From: Dyadobacter psychrotolerans
Lineage (GTDB): Bacteria; Bacteroidota; Bacteroidia; Cytophagales; Spirosomataceae
Assembly: GCF_004349265.1 (NCBI RefSeq)
Contig: NZ_SMFL01000018.1
Coordinates: 47,978-111,977 of the forward strand
Direction: 5' to 3'
DNA: 64,000 nucleotides
A program made the translations under genes and the position numbers. Below the pieces are notes generated by a model that saw only the letters and a program-made list of their open reading frames with translations, had not been told where the DNA came from and did not search any database. This document shows positions 43,099-50,558 of the stretch, piece by piece (within the stretch, counting starts at the first letter, position 1; each line of letters opens with the position of its first letter).

Positions 43099-43639
43099 GA
43101 TTATTTTACTAGTGGTCGTCATGCTTTTCATCATTATTGAAATGAGAAAGAAGGATTTTCCTGATGAGATGAGACCTAACATTCAAGACTTGCTTCGGAT
43201 TGCGAATAGAAACAGTATTCAGATTCAAGAGGTTGACAAGACTGTGGACTTACTGCGTAAGGATTTTGCCTACAGCACTATGCATCTAGAAGATTTTAAT
43301 GAAGAATACAAGCGATTCTTGAAGCATTTGGATACATATTATAAAGAATCTGCTAAAATACAACAAGTTAGCGAACAGATACAAACTGACATTGCAACAT
43401 TAAGTAGCCTATTGAAGAATATGGATTTAACAAGAGAAAACTTGCAATGCATAACCAATTCTCATGAAAGAAGCATTGCCCAACTGGTTTCTGGTGCAGA
43501 ATCTAATCTTAGTGAATGTATTGAGAGGGCTGAAAAATCCATGATCAGGATTCTAAATACTATAAAAGAAAATGCAAGATTGAATGTTAAGAATTATTAC
43601 ACACTTGAAGAATTTGAGCGCGACTTAAACGGAAATTAA
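43082..43639 (+). CDS. Membrane-anchored coiled-coil protein, unknown
   Basis: This 185-residue protein has an N-terminal membrane helix (residues 3-20, SSKIILLVVVMLFIIIE). A long coiled coil follows (about residues 40-165) with repeated heptads, ending in YYTLEEFERDLNGN. This single-anchor coiled-coil build resembles spanin- or septum-like scaffold proteins only in outline. The next gene starts 2 bp after its stop, and both products are membrane-anchored, so they may form one envelope complex. Confidence 0.5.
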   Translation: MLLSSKIILLVVVMLFIIIEMRKKDFPDEMRPNIQDLLRIANRNSIQIQEVDKTVDLLRKDFAYSTMHLEDFNEEYKRFLKHLDTYYKESAKIQQVSEQIQTDIATLSSLLKNMDLTRENLQCITNSHERSIAQLVSGAESNLSECIERAEKSMIRILNTIKENARLNVKNYYTLEEFERDLNGN

Positions 43640-43641
43640 AT

Positions 43642-44013
43642 ATGAAAACCATTACGTATACACTTATGCTGTTGGCCCTAGCCTTTGTATTAGTCACTGA
43701 GCTGTTAAATTTTAAGACATCGATTAAACCTAAACCCGTTGGGCAATTGATTAACAAATTGCCGTCTTCTACTGTTAAATCAGATAGTGTAAAAGCGGCT
43801 ATTTTAGAAAAAGTCCACATTCCTAAAACAAAATTTAGTGATGAGCAATTTCTATTGGTTTATAAAAATGTTAACGGTGAAGTTTGGAAGATAGAAAACT
43901 CGCTACCTTTTTGGGGGGCAGGAGAAAAAAATGATTCCGTATGGGTATACTTCTCCAACGAAAATAGAAGGAACGGATATATTACCTATTTAGATGTTAG
44001 ACCTATGAAGTAG
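43642..44013 (+). CDS. Membrane-anchored small protein, unknown
   Basis: This 123-residue protein has an uncleaved-looking N-terminal helix (residues 4-22). Its periplasmic part ends in a beta-rich domain (about 65-120: QFLLVYKNVNGEVWKIEN, DSVWVYFSNENRRNGYITYLD). No family is recognised. It is the last gene of a tight three-gene cluster (42877-44013). Beyond it lies a decayed gene and the first long direct repeat of the cargo module. Confidence 0.5.
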   Translation: MKTITYTLMLLALAFVLVTELLNFKTSIKPKPVGQLINKLPSSTVKSDSVKAAILEKVHIPKTKFSDEQFLLVYKNVNGEVWKIENSLPFWGAGEKNDSVWVYFSNENRRNGYITYLDVRPMK

Positions 44014-44079
44014 GAGAGGACATTATAACAGAAGATTAAATCATCTGGAAAACAATCACAAAATTTAAGCAATATGTTC

Positions 44080-44317
44080 ATGAAACAGATATTTAGCTTC
44101 CTACTCAGAGTTACACTTACCATGTCGGCGGCGGTTTTGCTCAAACGAATGACGTAACGATTTTCAAGCCAGCAACCCCGGCAAAAACTTTGGTGGTTTC
44201 CTATAATGCAGGGCATGCGTTGAGAAGGAAATCGAATCACAACTTGCGCAGGGATGGATCATGAAGGCTATGACAATGTGGAAATTAGAAATGATTGTTG
44301 TTTTCGAAAAATACTAG
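44080..44317 (+). pseudogene. Decayed secreted-protein gene with two frameshifts
   Basis: The first frame gives a signal peptide (MKQIFSFLLRVTLTMSAAVL). Adding one T to the T-run near 44136 would continue it as FAQTNDVTIF, a clean signal-peptidase site. A second shift near 44220 gives VEKEIESQLAQGWIMK... and a stop at 44317. The result would be a small secreted protein of about 80 residues. It is broken as written. It ends 12 bp before the 155-bp repeat, at the edge of the cargo module. Confidence 0.5.
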
Positions 44318-44329
44318 TGGACAATTTGG

Positions 44330-44484
44330 GTTGTCGGGAATACTACATGTAAGGTTTTTGGAAGTTAACCGACTTGCCCCGGTAGCAGCTGATCGACGTT
44401 TGCAAAGTGGATATTATTTCTTCCCAATTGTTCTTTTCCATCGTGCAGAAATCTGACGTTTTGTAGTGCGCAGAAACGGTGGTT
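44330..44484 (+). repeat. 155-bp direct repeat, left boundary of the cargo module (23-bp repeat copy 7)
   Basis: It begins with GTTGTC, triplet GGG, AATACTACATGTAA and continues, with few differences, as at 50405-50558. Shared blocks include GTAGCAGCTGATCGAC, TTTCTTCCCAATTGTTCTTT, CCATCGTGCAGAAATC and GAAACGGTGGTT. The two copies enclose the toxin-antitoxin pair and the graspetide operon. Confidence 0.9.
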
Positions 44485-44549
44485 TTTGCTAGAATGTTAC
44501 ACGGCTTGCCTGCTGCCATATATATTCAAATGGTGGAAGTTGCACTTTC

Positions 44550-44581
44550 TTTGCATTTTCAGTGTTTTTCTTGTAGATTGT
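44550..44581 (+). promoter_or_regulatory. Candidate promoter of the antitoxin-toxin pair
   Basis: TTTG (44550-44553), 20 bp, then TAGATTGTG (44574-44582) fits the Bacteroidota -33/-7 pattern TTTG-N19-21-TAnnTTTG with one mismatch. A short symmetric CACATATGTG follows and could be the autoregulatory site of the antitoxin. Confidence 0.5.
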
Positions 44582-44601
44582 GTCACATATGTGTCAGTAA
44601 G

Positions 44602-45090
44602 ATGGGAACGAAAACAAAAGTTACGGTTGAAGGCTTGGATGATGATACGGCTATCGAACTTGAAGTTAAAGCCAATGGGATTGAAGTAAGCCACTTCAGA
44701 TTGATCACGCCTGTCCGGAACAGAAAAGCGCTGATAGGTGCTCTTCGGCAAATGGAGAAAGCTAACTCGAAATATGTGATAGAAGTACAAACAAAGGGTA
44801 TTGGTGTAAGTCTTACAGCGCATCTAGATCCTAAACGCTCGGTTCAAATCCGTGAAATACCTTTGGGAAGTAGAAAAATAACTGTTAGTGCAAAAGTTGA
44901 TAAAGAGGTCGATTACTTGTGGGATAGTGAGGGTGCTAATAGAATATTTAGAAGTAAAGATGATTTCATAAGCTGGCTGAAGCGGCCACATGTTGCTCTT
45001 CAAGGTCAGATACCTTTAAATGTCCTTAAAACTGATAGGGATGCAGTAGGTGCCTTAATTATTAGGCTTATTCATGGCATATTGGCATAA
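44602..45090 (+). CDS. Antitoxin of a RES toxin pair (Xre/MbcA/ParS-type C-terminus)
   Basis: I place the start at 44602 (MGTKTKVTVEG, 162 residues). The longer frame runs back through the promoter into the long repeat. The C-terminal part (about residues 113-162, FISWLKRPHVALQGQIPLNV and GALIIRLIHGIL) matches the toxin-binding DUF2384 domain of MbcA/ParS/Xre antitoxins. The N-terminal 100 residues look beta-rich rather than like the usual Xre helix-turn-helix, which is unusual. The toxin gene begins 5 bp downstream. Confidence 0.75.
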   Translation: MGTKTKVTVEGLDDDTAIELEVKANGIEVSHFRLITPVRNRKALIGALRQMEKANSKYVIEVQTKGIGVSLTAHLDPKRSVQIREIPLGSRKITVSAKVDKEVDYLWDSEGANRIFRSKDDFISWLKRPHVALQGQIPLNVLKTDRDAVGALIIRLIHGILA

Positions 45091-45095
45091 AGTAA

Positions 45096-45551
45096 ATGCA
45101 CGTTTTTAGAATCTCTGAAAGTCAATTCATTAACGATTTATCTGGTTATGGTGCTTCTCTACGTGGTGGGAGGTGGAACGATGTAGGGACACATGCTCTC
45201 TATACTGGTAGCAGTGTTGCATTAAGTGCCTGGGAAGTTCGAGTATACTTAGATAATACCTTCTTACCCAGAGATGATTTTTATTCTATTGCTTTCATAT
45301 CTATACCGATTGATAGTATAAAAGAAGTTGTATTTTCTAATGACAATTGGAAGATTGATGGACAAATTACAAGAGAAATCGGTGAAGAGTGGATTGACGA
45401 AGGAAAATATCTCTGCTTAAAAGTACCGTCTGCAATTATCCCATACGAATATAACATCATCATTAATCCGGCCCATTCACTTATAAATCAGGTATCAATA
45501 GTTAGAGTTGAAAACTTTATCTTCGATCCTCGCACTTTTAATATCCTCTAA
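45096..45551 (+). CDS. RES-domain toxin (NAD-degrading)
   Basis: This 151-residue protein has the RES hallmarks: VFRIS at residues 3-7, GGRWN (about 24-28), ALYTGSSVALSAWE (about 34-47) and the later PSAIIPYEYNIIINPAHS. RES toxins (such as MbcT, Res) deplete cellular NAD+ and are held inactive by the antitoxin encoded upstream. The size is normal. Together they form a type II addiction module that would stabilise the cargo bounded by the direct repeats. Confidence 0.88.
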   Translation: MHVFRISESQFINDLSGYGASLRGGRWNDVGTHALYTGSSVALSAWEVRVYLDNTFLPRDDFYSIAFISIPIDSIKEVVFSNDNWKIDGQITREIGEEWIDEGKYLCLKVPSAIIPYEYNIIINPAHSLINQVSIVRVENFIFDPRTFNIL

Positions 45552-45644
45552 TTCATTACTAGGTCATTGATTTTTTGTGAAACCTATTTTTCACTAGGAT
45601 TTCCATGAATTCATCTCTACATCTCGACCAACTTGATCAATATA

Positions 45645-46334
45645 TTAAATATCGATTTTAAGATTCAATGGTTTTAATATTCTGTTTGCCATGTTTACTG
45701 ATTTATCCCACGAGCCACAACATTCGGGACTTAGTGCAATAGTAATTATGTCAAATTTATCTTTGTTTTTCAAAAGCCATCCCGAAAAATATTCCACCAA
45801 TTCTGCGCTAAACAATTCAAAATCTGAACGATAATCTTGTTTAAAAAAGTAGTCAATATCTAGATTCAAAATTTTGCTATTTTCATATTTAGCCCAAGGC
45901 GTCGAATCTAAATCCCATATATTAATTTCCTTAAATTTTAGGCCATCAGGTAGTGATAAATCACCCTTTCCCTGAGTAATTGATATAAATTCATTTATTA
46001 GATTGGGATATTTATCGCAAAATAAATGAATATAGTTGTCCCAACTAAAGTACTTATAACCTGACTCATGCTCGAAATTTGAAATTTCATTTATTGAAAT
46101 ATTCGTTAAATCAATATCACCATATATAAAATTCCCTGGTGGCGAGTACCCTAGGTCATAATGGGCATCTATGTGAACAACGGTTATATTATTATCTTTC
46201 GGCAATTTATCCCAACACCAAATAGCGGCTAAATGGTTGTCCATAATGTATATGTTGTCAGTATGGGCAAAGTAATTGAGATTTTCAGTCATTGATGTTT
46301 GTCTACCGCTATTGATTAAAACTTTAAGTTCCAT
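45645..46334 (-). CDS. UPF0489 / ureohydrolase-fold protein, candidate peptide arginase
   Basis: This 229-residue protein carries ureohydrolase-like metal motifs: N33-H34, HIDAHYD (H54, D56, H58, D60) and NLDIDYFF (D159, D161), followed by IALSPECCGSW. This spacing is that of UPF0489 proteins, relatives of arginase. Members of this superfamily act in RiPP pathways as peptide arginases that turn Arg into ornithine. It is the last gene of the putative graspetide operon, 66 bp after the membrane protein gene, and the precursor has Arg at residues 81, 93 and 96. The activity on this peptide is inference. Confidence 0.7.
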   Translation of the reverse strand: MELKVLINSGRQTSMTENLNYFAHTDNIYIMDNHLAAIWCWDKLPKDNNITVVHIDAHYDLGYSPPGNFIYGDIDLTNISINEISNFEHESGYKYFSWDNYIHLFCDKYPNLINEFISITQGKGDLSLPDGLKFKEINIWDLDSTPWAKYENSKILNLDIDYFFKQDYRSDFELFSAELVEYFSGWLLKNKDKFDIITIALSPECCGSWDKSVNMANRILKPLNLKIDI

Positions 46335-46400
46335 TAATGATTAAATGAATTAAAAATGTAATTGATTGTATACTAGGTTTATATTTTTTTATAAGGATGA

Positions 46401-47270
46401 CTACTTATGAAGCAGAGCCTTAAAACTTTTTAATTCAAAACGAATACTGTCAAACTCATCTTTGTTCTGTTCAAATGTCTCCCGAATACGTTGATCATTC
46501 AATGAATCATTATGTATAAATATGATGGATTGTTGTTGGGTTAACCTAGATTCCGCATTTAAAAGTCTAATATTTAAACTATTGATGAATCTATCATATT
46601 CTTTTTCCTTTTCATCAGGTTTTTCAACAAACATCAACGATACAGTGATTAATCCTGTCAATAAACCAGAAAGCATAAATCCTGAAACAAACCATCGATT
46701 TGCATAAATAAGAATATCAGCCTTTTTGTTGTTAACCTTTTGGTTCTCTCGATGTTGATAAATCAAATCCTTCACTCGTTTTGCCAATATATCTTCACTT
46801 GTTACACCTGAATCGATCACCGATGCAACACTTGTTTTCTTATATCTAAATTTATTGATTCCAAATATCTGGGTTGCAAATAAAATAGAAGCAACATAGG
46901 CTGAGAATGCTAGAACAAAAATGATCAAGACAATTATCTTTATACCTAAGCTTTGTGAATTTAATGTATCATTAAAAAATGGAGCAATAACAGCTGTTAT
47001 GGAAAACACTAATCCTGCCTGAGTAATTACATTACCTATTTTTGTCTCAATAGAGCTATGCCTTGTCTCTTCATCACTAACAAGCTCTTTGATTGTTATA
47101 AGATGTTGCTCGGAGATATCCTTTTGATATATATATTGCAATCTTAAATCTTCCAAGTCTGATTCTCTGCTGCCGGGGAGTGGCTGAAAGCTAGGCGGAG
47201 CTGGACTTGTTTGCTTTATAAATATTCCATAGAAACCATAAAAATTGGCGACTTTCTCTAGCTTATTCAT
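46401..47270 (-). CDS. Membrane protein of the graspetide operon, unknown
   Basis: I take the start at 47270, where TAATG overlaps the ATP-grasp stop codon (289 residues). An alternative ATG lies 12 bp upstream. It has a charged cytoplasmic N-terminus (1-80), two central helices (about 85-105 and 113-138), a third (about 188-210) and a C-terminal coiled coil (about 215-289). There is no transporter ATPase or peptidase motif. It may export, tether or sense the modified peptide, or form a membrane effector. None of these is proven. Confidence 0.6.
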   Translation of the reverse strand: MNKLEKVANFYGFYGIFIKQTSPAPPSFQPLPGSRESDLEDLRLQYIYQKDISEQHLITIKELVSDEETRHSSIETKIGNVITQAGLVFSITAVIAPFFNDTLNSQSLGIKIIVLIIFVLAFSAYVASILFATQIFGINKFRYKKTSVASVIDSGVTSEDILAKRVKDLIYQHRENQKVNNKKADILIYANRWFVSGFMLSGLLTGLITVSLMFVEKPDEKEKEYDRFINSLNIRLLNAESRLTQQQSIIFIHNDSLNDQRIRETFEQNKDEFDSIRFELKSFKALLHK

Positions 47271-48199
47271 TAATCTTCGCATTTTTTGAAAAAGTCAATA
47301 ATTGAATCAGAAATTGGTAATCCCGTATCCATCTCGATCCAAGCCCATTGACCGTTTGGGTTGATTTCAAGAAATACATATTCCCCTTCGGGAGTTTCGA
47401 TTAAGTCAATGGCTCCAAATGAAAGGTTTAGGGCTTTTACAATCTCAATACATTTATTTTGAAGCATTTGAGGTAAATTATATGAAGTAAAAGGGAGTCT
47501 TTCTCTTCTCCAATCAACCTTGGTCGTCTCACTTTGTTGGGAATCAACACTTGCCGCAAAGACCGCATCATTTATCACTGTTACTCTGATCTCGCATTTT
47601 TTTTCTACGTATTTCTGATATATACTTGGCAGCGGCATTGATTCCAACAACTCTTCTAGTTCTACTTTTGAAATTTTTGTTGTGTAGATTAGTTGGCTGC
47701 CATTTTTAAACTCAAATCGGTTATTGTAGATCGGCTTTATGATAAGCTGCCCTTCACATTCCTCAAAAAAGTTATTTATCTCATTAACATTAGTCGAAAT
47801 CAGTGTTGGAGGGATAATAAAACCTATTTGTCGAGCGGTTTTTAGTTGTAGGAATTTGTTTTCAGCACGATAAACGGAATCTGGCTCACTTATCCACCGG
47901 GCATCTATGGTATTCCATAAGTTTCTCTGAAACCATTTCAACTCAGATAAATAATAAGCTTGTACATACGGGTCGATACGTTCGAGTTCAGGAAGCTTGG
48001 TTCGTCTAAACCAGACAACGGAGAACTTATCTTGCCCATCAATTACTGGTGCAAAGTTTGACTTACTTGATAAACTAATCTCAGTATGTATGCTGATATC
48101 TTCACAGTTAAGTCTATAATAAGGAATATCTCTTTCGTTGAGCTTCTGGATAAGAAAGTCGGCCGTAAAGTCAAATTTATGGGTAACGACAAGGATCAT
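47270..48199 (-). CDS. ATP-grasp peptide ligase (MvdC/MvdD-like graspetide maturase)
   Basis: This 309-residue ATP-grasp enzyme has the N-terminal MILVVTHKFDFTADFL, WFRRTKLPE and NKFLQLKTARQIGF segments seen in microviridin-type ligases. The ATP/Mg site LEINPNGQWAW holds E278 and N280. Such enzymes join Thr/Ser or Lys side chains to Asp/Glu in a precursor, giving ester or amide rings. Its start overlaps the precursor gene stop by 4 bp (ATGA), which is strong evidence for the pairing. Single-ligase clusters usually make only ester rings. Confidence 0.88.
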   Translation of the reverse strand: MILVVTHKFDFTADFLIQKLNERDIPYYRLNCEDISIHTEISLSSKSNFAPVIDGQDKFSVVWFRRTKLPELERIDPYVQAYYLSELKWFQRNLWNTIDARWISEPDSVYRAENKFLQLKTARQIGFIIPPTLISTNVNEINNFFEECEGQLIIKPIYNNRFEFKNGSQLIYTTKISKVELEELLESMPLPSIYQKYVEKKCEIRVTVINDAVFAASVDSQQSETTKVDWRRERLPFTSYNLPQMLQNKCIEIVKALNLSFGAIDLIETPEGEYVFLEINPNGQWAWIEMDTGLPISDSIIDFFKKCED

Positions 48200-48564
48200 A
48201 GATCTTGATCCGTATCCGTAACCTCTGTACCACTTTCTGTTAGAGTTGCTGTATCTAATAAAGACAAAATATCAACTCGGGTATTTCTATCTTGATCAGA
48301 ATCAGACACCTCCCCAAAGGATCGAGTCCCTGTTGAAGTATCCAATAATTGTTTCACGTTAAAATCTTTGTCAGAGTCAGAAGACTCGAAACCAGTTTTA
48401 GTCAAAGTCTCAGTATCCAAGCCAGCCATACCAATAGCGGGCATGCCAGTAGCCTTAATAACATTTAGATTTTTAGTATAGGAATATTCGATCGTGGAAT
48501 AATCCAGACCCTCACTTAAAACTTCTGTCCCAAAATTTAAAATAAATGGCTTTATTCTTTTCAT
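48196..48564 (-). CDS. Graspetide precursor peptide with three repeated cores
   Basis: This 122-residue peptide has a leader (residues 1-48, with KPFILNFGTEVL recalling the PFFxxF leader motif of microviridin-type precursors). Three core units follow at about residues 49-67, 74-92 and 103-121. Each reads LDTxTxTx[T/S]xxExxDxDxD, giving Thr/Ser donors and Glu/Asp acceptors in the same register. The spacing between units is 25 and 29 residues and the peptide ends directly after the third. The low Cys content and Ser/Thr/Asp/Glu bias fit ester macrocycles. Confidence 0.82.
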   Translation of the reverse strand: MKRIKPFILNFGTEVLSEGLDYSTIEYSYTKNLNVIKATGMPAIGMAGLDTETLTKTGFESSDSDKDFNVKQLLDTSTGTRSFGEVSDSDQDRNTRVDILSLLDTATLTESGTEVTDTDQDL

Positions 48565-48668
48565 TTTTATAAAGGATTATACCAACTTAATGTGTTGTAT
48601 TCAGATATATGTTAGCTTCAATAATTTCTTTAATAACAATTTTTATGCATATATGTCGTCGTCAATAC

Positions 48669-50132
48669 TTAAAAAATACTTCGAGCCGTATGGTTAAAGT
48701 AAAAGTCCGCTGTCAATGATGTCGATTCCCAAGGTATTTGTGCCTCATTCGATTTCTCCATGACCGCTTTTCTCACTTTTTGAAATAGCTGGGTTACCGT
48801 CAGATTGGCTGTTTTAATTTCTGAAATAAGCTCTCCGGTGTAGAGTCCATTTTGGCCCTCGCCGTCCGATGCGGTTTTCCCGGGAGATGTTGAATATGCA
48901 ATTAATGAACCTTTCGGAGCATCCATAACGGCAAATCCTCTTTGTGTTAAACTTCGTCCCCAATTCCGTTCAAAAGGATTATCACGACATGCATCCAGAA
49001 TTAGCACATTCACTGAAGTTTTAGCATTCTCCATATGGCTTAATATTCGATCTACTTGTACACAGTCGTATTCAACGGTTCTTTCGTTTTTTAGATTTGC
49101 GTCAACGGGTATCAAATAATTCAAACCTTTAACTTGAACTCCGTGCCCGGCAAAATAGAATAATCCCACATCATATTTTTCAAGTTCAACTCCGAAGTCA
49201 TCAATTATTATTTTTAGCTCTTTAAGAGTCGCATTTTCTGCTGACATCACATCAAATCCTAATGATTCAAGATTTTGTTTAACTGCTATTGCATCATTCA
49301 GTGGATTTTGCAAGCTCCCTCCAAATTCATATTGATTACACCCCACAACTAATGCAAGTTTTCGTTGCTTGACCTCATTATTTATGGAAGAAGCTTCTTC
49401 AATATGGGTTTCTCTATATCCATAAATTGTTTTCCCAGCTATTTTTGACTTTTCGTAATATTCAATGTCACTTGCTTCAAGGTTTCTATTATATATCTCT
49501 ATCAATTGATTTACACTTTCATCATCCGTTCGTGCAACTGGATTTACTATCAAGGATAAAAATTTAAGGAAGATTTCTTCTTCACAATGAAGTAAATTGA
49601 ATCGTCTATCTGTAAACACCCAATCATCTTCCCAATCATAATTCATAATTCGATGTTTATGAATGTCATCAAAAGCATTGTCATATCTTGAATCATTCGA
49701 AGGCATTTTTGAAAGATCAAATATGCGATTTAAGAAGTTGGGTTCTTCCAGTCTACCAGACCATGAAATTTTATTCAAGGTAATCTCATCAAATATTGCT
49801 TGTCGAGCAACAATAGATATTTTTAATTTAGAGTCATTTTCATTGTCAATTTTTGGGTTCCATGAAATGCCGCGAATATGCATACCTAATGCAGTTGCAA
49901 CTTCCATCAGCTGACTTTCAATTACTTCTGTTTCTTTTTGAAAATGAGTTGAAAGCTTAGGGTAATATTTTCCAGGAACTCCAATTTGAGCATCCATCAA
50001 GTCCGTCGTTCTATCACTACTCATTTCAAAAAGTGTGTCAACATATAACAAATCAATGCTACAGTCAGAGATAATTCGAGCAGAATCTTTTTCTCCAACA
50101 TCTATTAGCCATTTATGTAGTTCTTTTTGCAT
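48669..50132 (-). CDS. Caspase-like (C14) protease with defence-type N-terminal region
   Basis: This 487-residue protein has a C-terminal caspase fold (about residues 257-475) with catalytic His in FYFAGHGVQ (H330) and Cys in LILDACRDNPF (C382). Both are present. The N-terminal half includes EEEIFLKFLSLIVNPVARTD ... YEKSKIAGKTIYGYRE (about 185-240), a segment like one found in front of effector domains in abortive-infection proteins. It is first in the operon, 104 bp before the precursor. It could mature the peptide or be an effector that the peptide controls. Confidence 0.75.
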   Translation of the reverse strand: MQKELHKWLIDVGEKDSARIISDCSIDLLYVDTLFEMSSDRTTDLMDAQIGVPGKYYPKLSTHFQKETEVIESQLMEVATALGMHIRGISWNPKIDNENDSKLKISIVARQAIFDEITLNKISWSGRLEEPNFLNRIFDLSKMPSNDSRYDNAFDDIHKHRIMNYDWEDDWVFTDRRFNLLHCEEEIFLKFLSLIVNPVARTDDESVNQLIEIYNRNLEASDIEYYEKSKIAGKTIYGYRETHIEEASSINNEVKQRKLALVVGCNQYEFGGSLQNPLNDAIAVKQNLESLGFDVMSAENATLKELKIIIDDFGVELEKYDVGLFYFAGHGVQVKGLNYLIPVDANLKNERTVEYDCVQVDRILSHMENAKTSVNVLILDACRDNPFERNWGRSLTQRGFAVMDAPKGSLIAYSTSPGKTASDGEGQNGLYTGELISEIKTANLTVTQLFQKVRKAVMEKSNEAQIPWESTSLTADFYFNHTARSIF

Positions 50133-50404
50133 TTATTCTTATAAGTGTTTGATAATTAAAATCTTAGACGAAGCAACATAGGTGCATGCATAACATCAAT
50201 TTGTTTGAATGGTAGTACATTTTTCCTAATGTACTTAAAATCAGTTAAAATGTAACTATTTGATAATCTGTTTTGCTTACGTGATGGTGACTTTCTAATT
50301 TGACTCCCAATGATTAATAATCTTCGCCTGTTTAGATACTTTTTATTCAAAAATTGTCTTCTATGTGTGATTAATTGAATACCTAGGCTTGATAAGCACT
50401 TTGG
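50133..50404. other. Non-coding stretch between caspase gene and right repeat
   Basis: This should hold the promoter of the minus-strand caspase/graspetide operon. I see no clean -33/-7 pair. A 64-residue frame (50156-50350) lacks any recognisable feature and is not supported. Confidence 0.4.
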
Positions 50405-50558
50405 GTTGTCGAGAATACTACATGTAAGGTTTTTGGAAAGTTAACCGATTTGCTGCGGTAGCAGCTGATCGACATTCGCATGTGGATTTATTTCTTCCCA
50501 ATTGTTCTTTGCCATCGTGCAGAAATCGGATGTTATGGAGTACGCGGAAACGGTGGTT
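50405..50558 (+). repeat. 154-bp direct repeat, right boundary of the cargo module (23-bp repeat copy 8)
   Basis: It starts with GTTGTC, triplet GAG, AATACTACATGTAA and follows the copy at 44330 to GAAACGGTGGTT, in the same orientation. Both copies are preceded by TTGGG. Confidence 0.9.

Noticed and set aside
44479..44601. Forty-one extra N-terminal residues of the antitoxin
   Set aside because: This frame passes through a good promoter and into the end of the 155-bp repeat, so the ATG at 44602 is preferred.
50156..50350. 64-residue ORF on the minus strand
   Set aside because: Basic low-complexity translation without motif, and it occupies the place where the caspase-operon promoter must be.
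518..50427. XerC/XerD dif sites
   Set aside because: The 23-bp repeats do not show the two 11-bp inverted arms of dif, and only the functional analogy to p-dif modules remains.
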